A DNA stretch of 64,000 nt from an uncultured Bacteroidales bacterium (GCA_900316055.1 ONBK01000001.1:248001-312000); one strand, 5' to 3'. Positions 18,369-26,721 are shown, counted from the stretch's first letter. The notes: generated from the letters alone by a model not told the origin. Program-made: numbers and translations.

Positions 18369-18950
18369 CTACTGCCATTTCTGGCCGATGTCCCAATGCT
18401 GGGCGGTCTTCACCTCGTAGTTGGTGCCGGCGAGGTTGAACTCCTCGACGATGAGCGGCACGGCCTGCGGGTATTGCTCAATCCAAGACCCTACGGCGAT
18501 GGTGAACACCTCGGTGTCGGGGTTGTAGAAGATGCGGCCGCGCGGCATCATCTCGTAAGCGCCGACGTAGGGGCCGATGCCGTCGTTCTTGTACTTCTGG
18601 CGGTGGAACTCCTTCTTCCACACGTCCTCGTGCATCTCGGAGCAGGAGACGCTGCCGAACTCTGTGCGGGCATTGGCCTTGGTGTAGTCGCTGATGCGGT
18701 GTGAGCGCACGCCGAACAACTCTTCGCGCTGCGGCGAGTACCAGAAGATGCCCACCATCGGCTCGTTGCCTTTGCCGCGGTTGCTCTGCATAAGACGCAT
18801 GGCCTCGTCGAGCTCCTTGTCGCTCATCTTGCTCACCTCGACTTCGGCGGCGGGCTTTTCGGGCTGTCCCTCGATACCTTTTACTTCCTTGAGCGCCACC
18901 TTGACAGCGGCGGCAACGATACGTTGCAGTTCTTCCTCGGTTACTGTCAT
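18369..18950 (-). CDS. Conserved protein of unknown function
   Basis: A 193-residue soluble protein. Residues ~1-50 are a charged helical/low-complexity N-terminus; the rest (MVGIFWYSPQREELFGV, GRIFYNPDTEVFTIAVGSWIEQYP, EEFNL) resembles a small conserved domain seen in stand-alone Bacteroidales proteins, with no known function. It is 12 bp downstream of the coiled-coil protein gene on the same strand. Confidence 0.65.
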   Translation of the reverse strand: MTVTEEELQRIVAAAVKVALKEVKGIEGQPEKPAAEVEVSKMSDKELDEAMRLMQSNRGKGNEPMVGIFWYSPQREELFGVRSHRISDYTKANARTEFGSVSCSEMHEDVWKKEFHRQKYKNDGIGPYVGAYEMMPRGRIFYNPDTEVFTIAVGSWIEQYPQAVPLIVEEFNLAGTNYEVKTAQHWDIGQKWQ

Positions 18951-18962
18951 GGGTTGTGGGTT

Positions 18963-19325
18963 TTATGAGATTCTTGCGATGGTGCGTTGCAGGCTCAGTA
19001 TCTGGCTCTTGAGCTGCTTTATCTGGTCCTGCAGGTTGGCGTTCTGCGAGCGGAGCTTGCGGTTCTCCTCTATCAGTTCGTATTGCGTCGGCTCACGGTG
19101 CTCCTCCTTGGCTTTCTGCTCCACGCTCTGGCCGATGGTCTCGTCGTTGAACACCTTGCCGACGCCCTGCTGCTCCGCCATGCGGATAAGCTCGCCCGGC
19201 GCGAATGGCATGTCAAAGCCTGATTCATCTTCCACATACACCATGCCACCCTGTATCTTCTTTACTATTCCTCCTCCCACGGAGTTGAGGAACTTCACTT
19301 TGTCGCCTATTTCAAAATTCGTCAT
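18963..19325 (-). CDS. DUF2027 N-terminal-type domain with coiled coil
   Basis: A 120-residue protein. Residues 1-50 (FEIGDKVKFLNSVGGGIVKKI...VYVEDESGFDMPF) resemble the N-terminal beta domain of DUF2027/Smr proteins; residues ~75-115 form a coiled coil (ENRKLRSQNANLQDQIKQLKSQI). The usual long middle part and Smr domain are missing, so this is a short variant or a truncated descendant. Confidence 0.7.
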   Translation of the reverse strand: MTNFEIGDKVKFLNSVGGGIVKKIQGGMVYVEDESGFDMPFAPGELIRMAEQQGVGKVFNDETIGQSVEQKAKEEHREPTQYELIEENRKLRSQNANLQDQIKQLKSQILSLQRTIARIS

Positions 19326-19348
19326 ATTTCTATCGGATTCAGTTATTT

Positions 19349-19423
19349 CAATCAGATTGTAAAAGATTGTAAAAGAAAAGCTACGCAGTCGTAATTCTTT
19401 TAAATTCTTTTACAATCTGATTG
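19349..19423. repeat. Inverted CAATCAGATTGTAAAAG element
   Basis: Arms 19349-19376 and 19397-19423 are near-perfect inverses (CAATCAGATTGTAAAAG... / ...CTTTTACAATCTGATTG) around a ~20-bp spacer, between mpl and the coiled-coil gene. Related inverted elements with TTCTGATTGAG ends are at 40751 and 44276. Confidence 0.85.
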
Positions 19424-19427
19424 AGCT

Positions 19428-20843
19428 TTAAATTATCTCGTCGGCCAGCTGTGCGAAGTCGATGCCGTCGAAGTTGCCGCTGGACATCATAAGCAGGTTG
19501 ACACCTTGATTGCTTGATTGTTTGATTGTTTGATTGTTTGAATGCTGACGCGTCAGCCACTCATGCATTAACGCAATCAAGCAATCAAGCAATCTCTTGC
19601 TGTCGGTGAATACCTCCACATTGCCGCCGAAAGCCGCTTTCACCTCGTCGGGGTGCAGGTCGGGGAGTTTCTTGAGCTGCAGGGCGTGCTTGCTGTAGTA
19701 TACGTAGCGCACGTCGGCCTCGTCCATCGCATTCTTGTACTGCTGCAGGAACTCCTGCGTCAGCGAGCTGAAAGTGTGCAACTCCATGCAAGCCACCAGC
19801 TTGCGGTCGGGGTACTGCTCGCGCATGGCGTGGATGGTGGCACGGAGTTTCGACGGAGCATGGGCGAAGTCCTTATAGACGGCACAGGTGTCGTTCTTCT
19901 TCACCAGCTCCAGACGCTTGCTGGCGCCCTCAAAGGTGCTGATGGCTTCGTCGAACTGTTCATCCGTCACCCCCACCTGGCGGCAAGCCAAGCGTGCCGC
20001 GGTAAGATTCAAAAGGTTATGGTGGCCAAATATCTTCAACGCAATGTTTCCAATATAGGTCACACCATTGTCTACCCGATGCTCGGGGCAGACATACGGC
20101 AGCTTCTGTATATCCGTGCGCTGGTTCTCCACTGCCACGCGGTGCACTTCTTTGTCCTCGTCACAATACACCAGCGTACCGTTGGGTTCAATAAGGTCGA
20201 TAAACTTGCTGAACTGCTCGCGGTAGATGTCGAACGTCGGGAAGACATTGATATGGTCCCACTCGATGCCGGTAATGATGGCCACATTGGGCTTGTAGAG
20301 GTGGAACTTGGGACGGCGGTCGATGGGCGACGTGAGGTACTCGTCTCCCTCGATAACCATCACCTTGGCGGTATGCGAGAGCCGCACCATCACCTCGAAG
20401 CCCTTCAGCTGCGCACCCACCATATAGTCGGCCTCAATGCCGCACTTGGCAAGCACATGCAGTATCATGGCGGTAGTCGTCGTCTTGCCGTGCGAGCCGC
20501 CCACCACGATACGCATTTTATCTTTGCTCTGCTCGTAGAGGTATTCGGGATAACTGTAAATCTTCAGCCCCAACTCCTGCGCCTTTAGCAGCTCTGGATT
20601 GTCGATGCGGGCGTGCATACCCAGCACCACGGCGTCGAGGTCGGGCGTGATGCGTTCGGGGTGCCAGCCGAACGACTCCGGCAGCAAGCCATACTTCTCC
20701 AGCCGGCTCTTCGCGGGGTCGAATATCTCGTCGTCACTTCCCGTGACGTTGATTCCTTTCTGACAGAGGGCGATGGCGAGGTTGTGCATGGCGGAACCGC
20801 CGATGGCTATAAAATGAACTTTCATATTTCTGTTATTGTTCAT
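19428..20843 (-). CDS. mpl: UDP-N-acetylmuramate:tripeptide ligase, Mpl-type Mur ligase
   Basis: Recycling Mur ligase that joins the released L-Ala-gamma-D-Glu-meso-DAP peptide to UDP-MurNAc. The 471-residue protein has the Rossmann start IGGSAMHNLAIALCQKG, the ATP loop GGSHGKTTTTAM and VIEGDEYLT typical of Mpl rather than MurC. Residues ~421-449 are an in-frame insertion encoded by a palindromic repeat, just before the conserved LLMMSSGNFDGID end. The start ATG shares a base with the upstream stop (TAATG); an alternative Met lies 6 codons downstream. Confidence 0.88.
   Translation of the reverse strand: MNNNRNMKVHFIAIGGSAMHNLAIALCQKGINVTGSDDEIFDPAKSRLEKYGLLPESFGWHPERITPDLDAVVLGMHARIDNPELLKAQELGLKIYSYPEYLYEQSKDKMRIVVGGSHGKTTTTAMILHVLAKCGIEADYMVGAQLKGFEVMVRLSHTAKVMVIEGDEYLTSPIDRRPKFHLYKPNVAIITGIEWDHINVFPTFDIYREQFSKFIDLIEPNGTLVYCDEDKEVHRVAVENQRTDIQKLPYVCPEHRVDNGVTYIGNIALKIFGHHNLLNLTAARLACRQVGVTDEQFDEAISTFEGASKRLELVKKNDTCAVYKDFAHAPSKLRATIHAMREQYPDRKLVACMELHTFSSLTQEFLQQYKNAMDEADVRYVYYSKHALQLKKLPDLHPDEVKAAFGGNVEVFTDSKRLLDCLIALMHEWLTRQHSNNQTIKQSSNQGVNLLMMSSGNFDGIDFAQLADEII
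19506..19594. repeat. TTTGATTG / CAATCAAG inverted element with central palindrome, inside mpl
   Basis: About four copies of TTTGATTG-type units, the 14-bp perfect palindrome GCTGACGCGTCAGC (19544-19557), a short spacer and three CAATCAAG units. The element is read in frame in mpl. Related elements are at 46829, 60537 and 62840. Confidence 0.9.
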
Positions 20844-22180
20844 TAGTTCTGTATTGATTCTAATTTTCCATTAGTGAAATACAAATACGACTTGCTTCCA
20901 TATACCCATTGTTCATGAGTGGCATATTGTGTAATCGTCCTATTAATGTCATCTGGCTCACCCCATGCTTCCCTGCACATTTCCGCAGTCATGCCTATTC
21001 TAACATTGCCTTCAAAAATTAGTTCTCCTTGCTTCTTCCCATATTTCTTAATTAGCGTCTGTTTACGTGCTTCGGCTTCCTTTGCTTTTTGTATTCTAAA
21101 GTTTTCTTTACTTATCTCTCTTCTTATGGTATAAAAACCATCCCATTCACGCGCCGCTTCCATTCTTACACTAGATCTGACAGAACCTCTTTCTTTAAGG
21201 AAACGCGCATCTGCATATTTGGCAAAATCCACTTCTTTTTCTGAATAAGCTACTGCTTTCCCATGATTGAATCCGAAGTATTTGCCAACACCGTTCTGTT
21301 CTTCATACAAAAAGAACGGAATACTATCCTTGTATTCAGCAGAATGTTTGTAAAATCCGACAAAAACGCCCATGTCTCTAACATTATCCAGACTATCTTT
21401 CACGTAAGCGACATGTTTCAAACTATCGTAATCCCGTTGTGTCATCAATGAATGCGAGGATAATAAGAGTTGTAATTTTTTGTATTTAATAACATAGTCT
21501 TTATTCTCTCCGTTTTCTTCCATTGAGACAAACAACTTATATGGTTCTTCACAAGTTCCATACTCGTAACCGTTCCATCGTATTCTGACCAATGTCTCTC
21601 CTGCAATGTTTTCCCCAAAAGAAGGATGATTGGACAAACATAACTCTGTTTTCCAATCGTCTTTTGGGTCAGATTTCCACACCTTATTTGATCTATTGAC
21701 ATTGAAGTACGAATAAGTATTCTCTATCCGTCGTATTTCAGAATCAACATATGCTGGATTAATAACATGTTTGTTTAAGATATAATTGTTGAATATATCC
21801 TTTGGTATTAAAAAGATTATTGTTTCCTTTTCGGTTTCCTGGCCAATCCGGACGTATGTAACCCCATTGACACTCGTCTCTCCTAGAACGTAATAAGATT
21901 CTCCATTTAGAAAAGAAGGTAGCTCTATTTCATAATAGTCTCCTAAATAACCATGTACTGTCTTTACCTTAGTTTTACGGTATTTACCACTCTTTTTCTC
22001 TATCAAAACACTATTTACAATTACGCCATACTCCTCAGCAGAAAAAAACACTCCTTTTGTAGCATAAATATATTTACCAAAAGCTTCTTCGATAGTGTTA
22101 AACTGCCACGGATTAACCTGTGCAAAGGAACTTAGCGAATATGCTACTGCTAATGCAAATAGTACTATCTTCTTTTTCAT
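20843..22180 (-). CDS. AT-rich exported protein of unknown function
   Basis: A 445-residue protein with signal peptide (MKKKIVLFALAVAYSLSSFAQ). The C-terminal ~60 residues (VRIGMTAEMCREAWGEPDDIN...YLYFTNGKLESIQN) resemble a SmpA/OmlA-like beta-alpha module. The middle has a charged helix (NFRIQKAKEAEARKQTLIKKYG). The DNA is visibly more AT-rich than its neighbours, and codon choice differs (many AAA, TTT, ATA), suggesting a different origin. It is coupled to mpl by TAATG. Confidence 0.72.
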   Translation of the reverse strand: MKKKIVLFALAVAYSLSSFAQVNPWQFNTIEEAFGKYIYATKGVFFSAEEYGVIVNSVLIEKKSGKYRKTKVKTVHGYLGDYYEIELPSFLNGESYYVLGETSVNGVTYVRIGQETEKETIIFLIPKDIFNNYILNKHVINPAYVDSEIRRIENTYSYFNVNRSNKVWKSDPKDDWKTELCLSNHPSFGENIAGETLVRIRWNGYEYGTCEEPYKLFVSMEENGENKDYVIKYKKLQLLLSSHSLMTQRDYDSLKHVAYVKDSLDNVRDMGVFVGFYKHSAEYKDSIPFFLYEEQNGVGKYFGFNHGKAVAYSEKEVDFAKYADARFLKERGSVRSSVRMEAAREWDGFYTIRREISKENFRIQKAKEAEARKQTLIKKYGKKQGELIFEGNVRIGMTAEMCREAWGEPDDINRTITQYATHEQWVYGSKSYLYFTNGKLESIQN

Positions 22181-22227
22181 CTTTGATTATTCATTTTCAT
22201 GTCATGCATGAAGTTATCTTTTTACCA

Positions 22228-23379
22228 TTATTTCGGGTGGTAGTAGTAGTACTTGGTAACCTGTTTTTCCAAGAAATGGCGGTCCAATTGGTCGCTAGCT
22301 TCACTGATGGGCAGGCAGCGTCCATCTTTGTAGAGAACCTTTATCTCTTGGTCGTTGAAGTCGTATGAGCGGTTGGCCAACCTTCCAGTACCCTCGAAGT
22401 ACGACGGTTTCGGTTCGGGGAAGGGCTCATTACTGAACCGTATAGCCGGCAGGCGGCGGTTGACCATATTGCGGCACAACGTGCTTAGTATCTCGTCGTC
22501 CGAGTGCTGCCAGTGCTTGACAGCGACCATGATGTCGTCGTCATCAATCTCAGCGAATTCATCAAGGAAGTCGGGCAATGACGGGTCGAAGTGGAACACC
22601 GTCGGGTCGAGCTCACGGGCGCGGCGCAGAATATTCAACAGCAACTGGTCAGCGGCGATGACGGTCTTGTGCATATAGACCTGCCAGTACATAAGACGGC
22701 GGCTGATGATGAACTTCTCCACGCTGTAGATGCCCTTCTCGTCAATCACCAGCTCATCATCGTGCACATTGAGCATCGAGATGATGCGGTCGGTACCCAC
22801 GATACCCTCGCTCACACCGGTGAAGAAGCTGTCGCGTCCCAGATAGTCGAGTCGGTCCATATCGAGCTGGCTGCTCACCAGCTGATGCAGGAAATGTTTG
22901 TGGTATTCGTTCTTGAAGATGGCAATACAAGTCTCAAGTGCCTTGCTTGCGTCAGCCATACTTTCCACTTCCCATTTTCCACTTTCCACTTCCTCTCTCA
23001 TCCGCTGCATCATCAGCAGCGTGATTTCCTCGTGGGGCACGTCGACGAGCACCCGCTCGCTGGTGTGCGAGAAAGGTCCATGGCCGATATCGTGCAGCAG
23101 AATGGCCAGCTTGGCTCCGCGACATTCCTCGTCGCTAATCTCCACCCCCTTCTGCTTCAGCACCTCCAGCGCCCGTCCCATCAGGTTGAGGGCGCCCAGC
23201 ATGTGGCTGAAGCGAGTGTGCATCGCGCCGGGATAAACGAGATAGGTCAATCCCAACTGCTTGATGCGACGCTGACGCTGGAAATAGGGATGCTCGATGA
23301 CCTGAAGAATCACCGGGTCATCAATCGAGAGAAACCCGTCGTACACCGGGTCGTTGATTATCTTACGCTTAGTTGTCAT
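22228..23379 (-). CDS. HD-domain phosphohydrolase (COG1078-type)
   Basis: A 383-residue protein from the ATG at 23379 (MTTKRKIINDP); an in-frame ATG 30 bp upstream is possible but less likely. HD-domain metal ligands are visible in HTRFSHMLGALNL and LLHDIGHGPFSH, the pattern of dNTP triphosphohydrolase-like proteins. An in-frame insertion (EEVESGKWEVESM, about residues 130-142) comes from a TTTCCAC heptamer array. The substrate is unknown. Confidence 0.85.
   Translation of the reverse strand: MTTKRKIINDPVYDGFLSIDDPVILQVIEHPYFQRQRRIKQLGLTYLVYPGAMHTRFSHMLGALNLMGRALEVLKQKGVEISDEECRGAKLAILLHDIGHGPFSHTSERVLVDVPHEEITLLMMQRMREEVESGKWEVESMADASKALETCIAIFKNEYHKHFLHQLVSSQLDMDRLDYLGRDSFFTGVSEGIVGTDRIISMLNVHDDELVIDEKGIYSVEKFIISRRLMYWQVYMHKTVIAADQLLLNILRRARELDPTVFHFDPSLPDFLDEFAEIDDDDIMVAVKHWQHSDDEILSTLCRNMVNRRLPAIRFSNEPFPEPKPSYFEGTGRLANRSYDFNDQEIKVLYKDGRCLPISEASDQLDRHFLEKQVTKYYYYHPK
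22961..22993. repeat. TTTCCAC heptamer array inside the HD gene
   Basis: Four imperfect copies of CTTTCCA/CATTTTCCA units, read on the minus strand as VESGKWEVES. Confidence 0.85.
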
Positions 23380-23468
23380 AGATTTCTTTGTAGCAAAACC
23401 TCCAAACATGCGAAATCCTTTCGAATCCGCATGTTTGGAGTGTGGTTGTGTGTCGTTGGTTCCGGAGG

Positions 23469-23606
23469 TTAGGCCTGATCAACAACCGTCTGCTCGGCCA
23501 TTACGGTAGAACCACGATAGGCGGGGCAGGTGTGGTGGGTGCAGCTGGCGGCCACGCCGGCCACGAACAGCATCAGTGCTGCGATAGCAAAAACTTTCTT
23601 TTTCAT
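23469..23606 (-). CDS. Small lipoprotein
   Basis: A 45-residue protein starting MKKKVFAIAALMLFVAGVAASC, a complete lipoprotein signal with Cys22 as lipidation site, followed by a short polar tail (THHTCPAYRGSTVMAEQ). It resembles the tiny lipoproteins common in Bacteroidales. It stands alone between the HD gene and ftcD. Confidence 0.65.
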   Translation of the reverse strand: MKKKVFAIAALMLFVAGVAASCTHHTCPAYRGSTVMAEQTVVDQA

Positions 23607-23623
23607 ATTTTTTTTATTTAGGA

Positions 23624-23808
23624 GTTAAGTAGTAAAGTAGTTATCGCTTCGCTCGCCCTTCGGGCAGTAGTTAAGACAAATGAACTTGTCGCTATGTTTG
23701 CTGTTAGAAATTGTATTGTCTTAACTCCTTCTGCCTGCTTGCAGGCTTTGAACTCCTTTGGAATTAAATTAATCCAGTGAAAAACTACTGTCTCCTTAAC
23801 TACTTTTA
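23624..23808. repeat. Inverted AGGAGTTAAGTAGT-type spacer element
   Basis: The ~200-bp spacer holds inverted arms: AGGAGTTAAGTAGTAAAGTAGTT near 23622 versus AACTACT...CTTAACTAC near 23780, with inner hairpins (CTCGCCCTTCGGGCAG; CTGCCTGCTTGCAGGC). No ORF is seen. Confidence 0.65.
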
Positions 23809-23809
23809 T

Positions 23810-25507
23810 TTATAAACCTATTTTCTCGTTAACAATCTTGAGTATTTCGGCTTCCTGACGGATGGCCTCGTCTTCGATGGCCTGAGCTTTCGCCAGGATG
23901 TCGGCCTTGAAGGCTTCGTCCTTCAGCGAGGAGGCGTTGATCTTCACGTTGAGGTGGGCACCCATGACGGCGCTGCGGGCGGCCAGGCTTCCCACGCCAC
24001 CGTCGGTGACGCTGTTGGGGTTGCCCCATTCCACCATCGCGCGGCAGACCTCGAAGGCTTCGAGCGAGCGCTGCATGGTGCGGAAAGGCACCTCGGTGGC
24101 GAACTTTGTCGCCTCCTGGATGGCGGCGCTGCGGGCAGCCTTCTCCTCGTCGGTCTTCTTGGGCAGGCCGAAGGCATCCATAATCTTGTTGAAGGCGGCG
24201 GTGTCCTCGTCCACGAGGTGCAGCAGCTCGTCCTTCAGCATCTGACCCTTGACGGCCACATCGCTGAATTTCTCCCACTCGTCGTCGTAGGCGGCTTTGC
24301 CACCGGTGAGGTTGGCCACCATAGTGCCGAGCGAGGCGGCGAGGGCACCCATGTAGGCGCTGACGCTGCCGCCGCCGGGGGCGGGACTCTCGCTGGCGGT
24401 CTCGTCGCAGAATCCGCGGCAGGTGAGGTCGACCAATTTCTTCTTGCTGTGGTCCTCGATGAGGTATTCAATGACTTTCTCCTTGGGATCGAAAGGCTTC
24501 AGGTCGTCGAGACCCATGCTCTTGATGGCCACCTTCATAATCTCCTCCTCGCTGACACCGAGGCTGCGCTGCTGTTTGGCCAGATAGTACTTGCCGGCGT
24601 CGATCAGCACGCTCTTGGGGATGAGGCCCACAATCTCGCAGCCGGTGACGCGCAGGCCGCGGTTGGCGGCGCAGCGGCACACCTCGTCGAAGCAGAGGTG
24701 CACAGGAGCCACCTTGATAGAGGTGATGTTCATGGAGACCTGGGCGATGCCATAGTCCTCGATGTACCAGCCGATGGCCTTGGTACCCTTCAGGGTGCCG
24801 GGAATCATGATGGTCTTGCCATTCTCGTCCTTGATGGGCTTGCCGCTGGGCTTACCACCCTCGCGTTTCGGACGGCCTTTCTCACGCACGTCGAAGGCAA
24901 TGGCGTTGGCGCGACGGGTGCTGGTGGTATTCAGGTTGTAGTTGATGGCCACGAGGAAGTCGCGGGCACCCACCTGGGTAGCGCCGGTATGGGCGGTGTG
25001 GTCGTTCCAGGCGTTAGGACCGAAGTCGGGCTTCCACTGCTCGGTGCCGAGACGGGAAGAGAGACTCTCGTACTCGCCGGTGCGGCAGTAGGCCAAGTTG
25101 CGGCGCTCGGGAATAAAGGCGGCGTTCTCGTAGCAGTAGATGGGGATCTGCAGCTCTTCGCCAAGGCGCTTGCCCAGCTTGTGGGCGTACTCCACCACCT
25201 CTTCCATGGTGATATTGCTCACGGGGATAAGGGGACAGACATCAGTAGCACCCTGACGGGGGTGGGCACCGTGGTGCTGGGTCATGTCGATGAGCTCGGC
25301 AGCCTTCTTGACTACCTGGTAGGCGGCCTCGAGGACGGGCTCGGGCTCACCCACGAAAGTGATGACGGTGCGGTTGGTTGTCTGACCGGGGTCGACATCG
25401 AGGAGTTTCACACCTTCGACCTTCTCAATCTCGGCAGTCACCTGATTGATGATATCCATGTTGCGGCCTTCGCTGATATTCGGCACGCATTCAATGAGTT
25501 GTTTCAT
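23810..25507 (-). CDS. ftcD: Glutamate formimidoyltransferase / formimidoyl-THF cyclodeaminase
   Basis: Bifunctional enzyme of histidine breakdown: it moves the formimino group from N-formimino-glutamate to tetrahydrofolate, then releases ammonia. The 565-residue protein starts MKQLIECVPNISEGRN, the family's canonical N-terminus. Transferase domain: residues 1 to ~300; cyclodeaminase domain: from about residue 350, with SPAPGGGSVSAYMGALAASLG. The start at 25507 is preferred over one 41 codons upstream, which would read through a spacer repeat. No other hut gene is nearby. Confidence 0.95.
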   Translation of the reverse strand: MKQLIECVPNISEGRNMDIINQVTAEIEKVEGVKLLDVDPGQTTNRTVITFVGEPEPVLEAAYQVVKKAAELIDMTQHHGAHPRQGATDVCPLIPVSNITMEEVVEYAHKLGKRLGEELQIPIYCYENAAFIPERRNLAYCRTGEYESLSSRLGTEQWKPDFGPNAWNDHTAHTGATQVGARDFLVAINYNLNTTSTRRANAIAFDVREKGRPKREGGKPSGKPIKDENGKTIMIPGTLKGTKAIGWYIEDYGIAQVSMNITSIKVAPVHLCFDEVCRCAANRGLRVTGCEIVGLIPKSVLIDAGKYYLAKQQRSLGVSEEEIMKVAIKSMGLDDLKPFDPKEKVIEYLIEDHSKKKLVDLTCRGFCDETASESPAPGGGSVSAYMGALAASLGTMVANLTGGKAAYDDEWEKFSDVAVKGQMLKDELLHLVDEDTAAFNKIMDAFGLPKKTDEEKAARSAAIQEATKFATEVPFRTMQRSLEAFEVCRAMVEWGNPNSVTDGGVGSLAARSAVMGAHLNVKINASSLKDEAFKADILAKAQAIEDEAIRQEAEILKIVNEKIGL

Positions 25508-25517
25508 ACAATAGTTA

Positions 25518-25549
25518 TTATTTCTAATTTCTGAATTCTGATTTCTAAG
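25518..25549. repeat. ATTTCTAATTTCTGAATTCTG-type spacer repeat
   Basis: Roughly 7-bp repeats (ATTTCTA/ATTTCTG/AATTCTG) directly upstream of ftcD. Confidence 0.65.
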
Positions 25550-25652
25550 TTTATTTTTTGATAACGACGATGTTTTTATTTTATTGTTTCGATACAAAAA
25601 ATAATTTAAACGACCGTTTGCCAAATACATATTATTGTCGTTATTAAATAGA

Positions 25653-25678
25653 AAAGCCTCCTATGGACAGGAGGCTTT
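25653..25678 (-). terminator. Terminator after the T9SS-tail remnant
   Basis: AAAGCCTCC / GGAGGCTTT stem with an 8-nt loop and a T-rich tail on the minus strand. Confidence 0.8.
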
Positions 25679-25697
25679 ATTGATGATTTAGTGGAAT

Positions 25698-25922
25698 TTA
25701 CCGGATTACCGCCACCTTGCGGGCAGGAAGTGTGCCGACCTTGACCATATAGACGCCTGTGGGCAGCGACTGGGCGCCGACGGGACGACCGACCATATCG
25801 AACACCTGCACCTTCTCGCCTTCTGCGCCGTTGACTATGATATTGCCGCCGTCGGTATAAACATGGATGGTGCTGCCGTCCACATCACCGATGCCCTCGG
25901 TGCCACCTTCGTTTGATTTCAC
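25698..25922 (-). pseudogene. Remnant: T9SS type A sorting domain behind its own promoter
   Basis: From a GTG at 25922 the frame gives 74 residues ending VFDMVGRPVGAQSLPTGVYMVKVGTLPARKVAVIR, a nearly complete T9SS type A C-terminal sorting domain. There is no signal peptide and no passenger domain. A -7 box sits 3 bp before the GTG and a terminator follows. The simplest reading is a secreted protein gene whose body was deleted, keeping promoter, tail and terminator. Confidence 0.7.
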
Positions 25923-25925
25923 GGT

Positions 25926-25934
25926 GCAAAAATA
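25926..25934 (-). promoter_or_regulatory. -7 box of the T9SS-tail remnant
   Basis: TATTTTTGC on the minus strand, separated from GTG by ACC. The same spacing (TTTGCACC then the start codon) is seen at 54755. Confidence 0.65.
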
Positions 25935-25966
25935 CGAATAAATTTTCAATCCACCAAAAAATAATT

Positions 25967-25998
25967 CACCTCCGCTGAGAAAAATCTCAACGGAGGTG
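25967..25998 (-). terminator. Terminator after hepT
   Basis: CACCTCCG-x-TGAGA / TCTCA-x-CGGAGGTG stem with an AAAA loop; T-rich stretch downstream on the minus strand. Confidence 0.75.
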
Positions 25999-26043
25999 AT
26001 AGAAAACGTATAATCTCTAACTAATAATAGCCTAAAATATACT

Positions 26044-26400
26044 TTATGGTAGCTGTTTGTCGTTCTGGACGATATCGGATATTTGTCGCTTCAGTATTGG
26101 GATATTTTTATTTGCCGTTTTCCATGCTAATGTAGGACTAATGTTGTAGTAATCGTGAACAAGAACATGCCGCATGCCAATCACGTCTTTCCATTCTATC
26201 TCCGGATGGCGAGTACACAACTCTTTGGTCAAGTTGTTCGCTGCTTCTCCAATAATCTCAATATTCTTTACTACTGCATAAAACAACATACTGTCCGAAC
26301 GAAAATCGTCAAAACTTTTCCCTTTAATAAAGTTCTCGATATGTTCAATGGCTATCAGGATATGCTCCAATCTGCCACGATCTCTAATTGGCTCTCTCAT
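26044..26400 (-). CDS. HepT-like toxin (DUF86)
   Basis: A 118-residue helical HEPN-family protein with the R-x4-H-x-Y motif: Arg77, His82, Tyr84 in RHVLVHDYY. In characterised HepT/MntA systems, HepT is an RNase toxin silenced by AMPylation of the motif tyrosine by MntA. It overlaps the upstream nucleotidyltransferase gene by 17 bp. Active-site residues are intact, so the pair looks functional. Confidence 0.88.
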   Translation of the reverse strand: MREPIRDRGRLEHILIAIEHIENFIKGKSFDDFRSDSMLFYAVVKNIEIIGEAANNLTKELCTRHPEIEWKDVIGMRHVLVHDYYNISPTLAWKTANKNIPILKRQISDIVQNDKQLP

Positions 26401-26686
26401 ATATCAAATATTTATCTCGGTTTGCATTTTGCTCCGCATATGGGAGCAGTGTGCCGTCCTCGACCAAGTCCACAGAGCGCCCCAAACGTTTTGTCAAATC
26501 ATTTATCATGTGAACATACTCCATTAATCCTATGTCTGCATGCTCATGATCAAAGTCAACGAGAATGTCGACGTCGCTGTCTTCACGCTGTTCGCCACGG
26601 GCAAAGGAGCCAAAGAGCCACGCTTTGTTCACGGGCTGTGTGGCCAAGTATTCGGCAATGGTCTTCGATATGTCGGCTGTGCTCAT
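26384..26686 (-). CDS. MntA-like minimal nucleotidyltransferase antitoxin
   Basis: A 100-residue protein from the ATG at 26686 (MSTADISKTIAEYL). The nucleotidyltransferase motif GS-x10-D-x-D is present: Gly26-Ser27, Asp38, Asp40 in GSFARGEQREDSDVD. In the MntA-HepT family this enzyme adds AMP to the HepT toxin. The longer frame upstream runs into promoter sequence and is rejected. Confidence 0.88.
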   Translation of the reverse strand: MSTADISKTIAEYLATQPVNKAWLFGSFARGEQREDSDVDILVDFDHEHADIGLMEYVHMINDLTKRLGRSVDLVEDGTLLPYAEQNANRDKYLIYERAN

Positions 26687-26712
26687 CCGCTTTTTACTTT
26701 TTAAACGGCGGT

Positions 26713-26721
26713 GCAAAATTA
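26713..26721 (-). promoter_or_regulatory. -7 box for mntA-hepT
   Basis: TAATTTTGC on the minus strand, 27 bp upstream of the mntA start; divergent from the promoter at 26798. Confidence 0.65.

Noticed and set aside
19506-19594. Possible CRISPR array
   Set aside because: Units are 7-8 bp, spacers are absent and arms are inverted; it lies inside a coding frame.
23954-25534. 526-codon open frame antisense to ftcD
   Set aside because: Shadow frame; ftcD has full-length family match.
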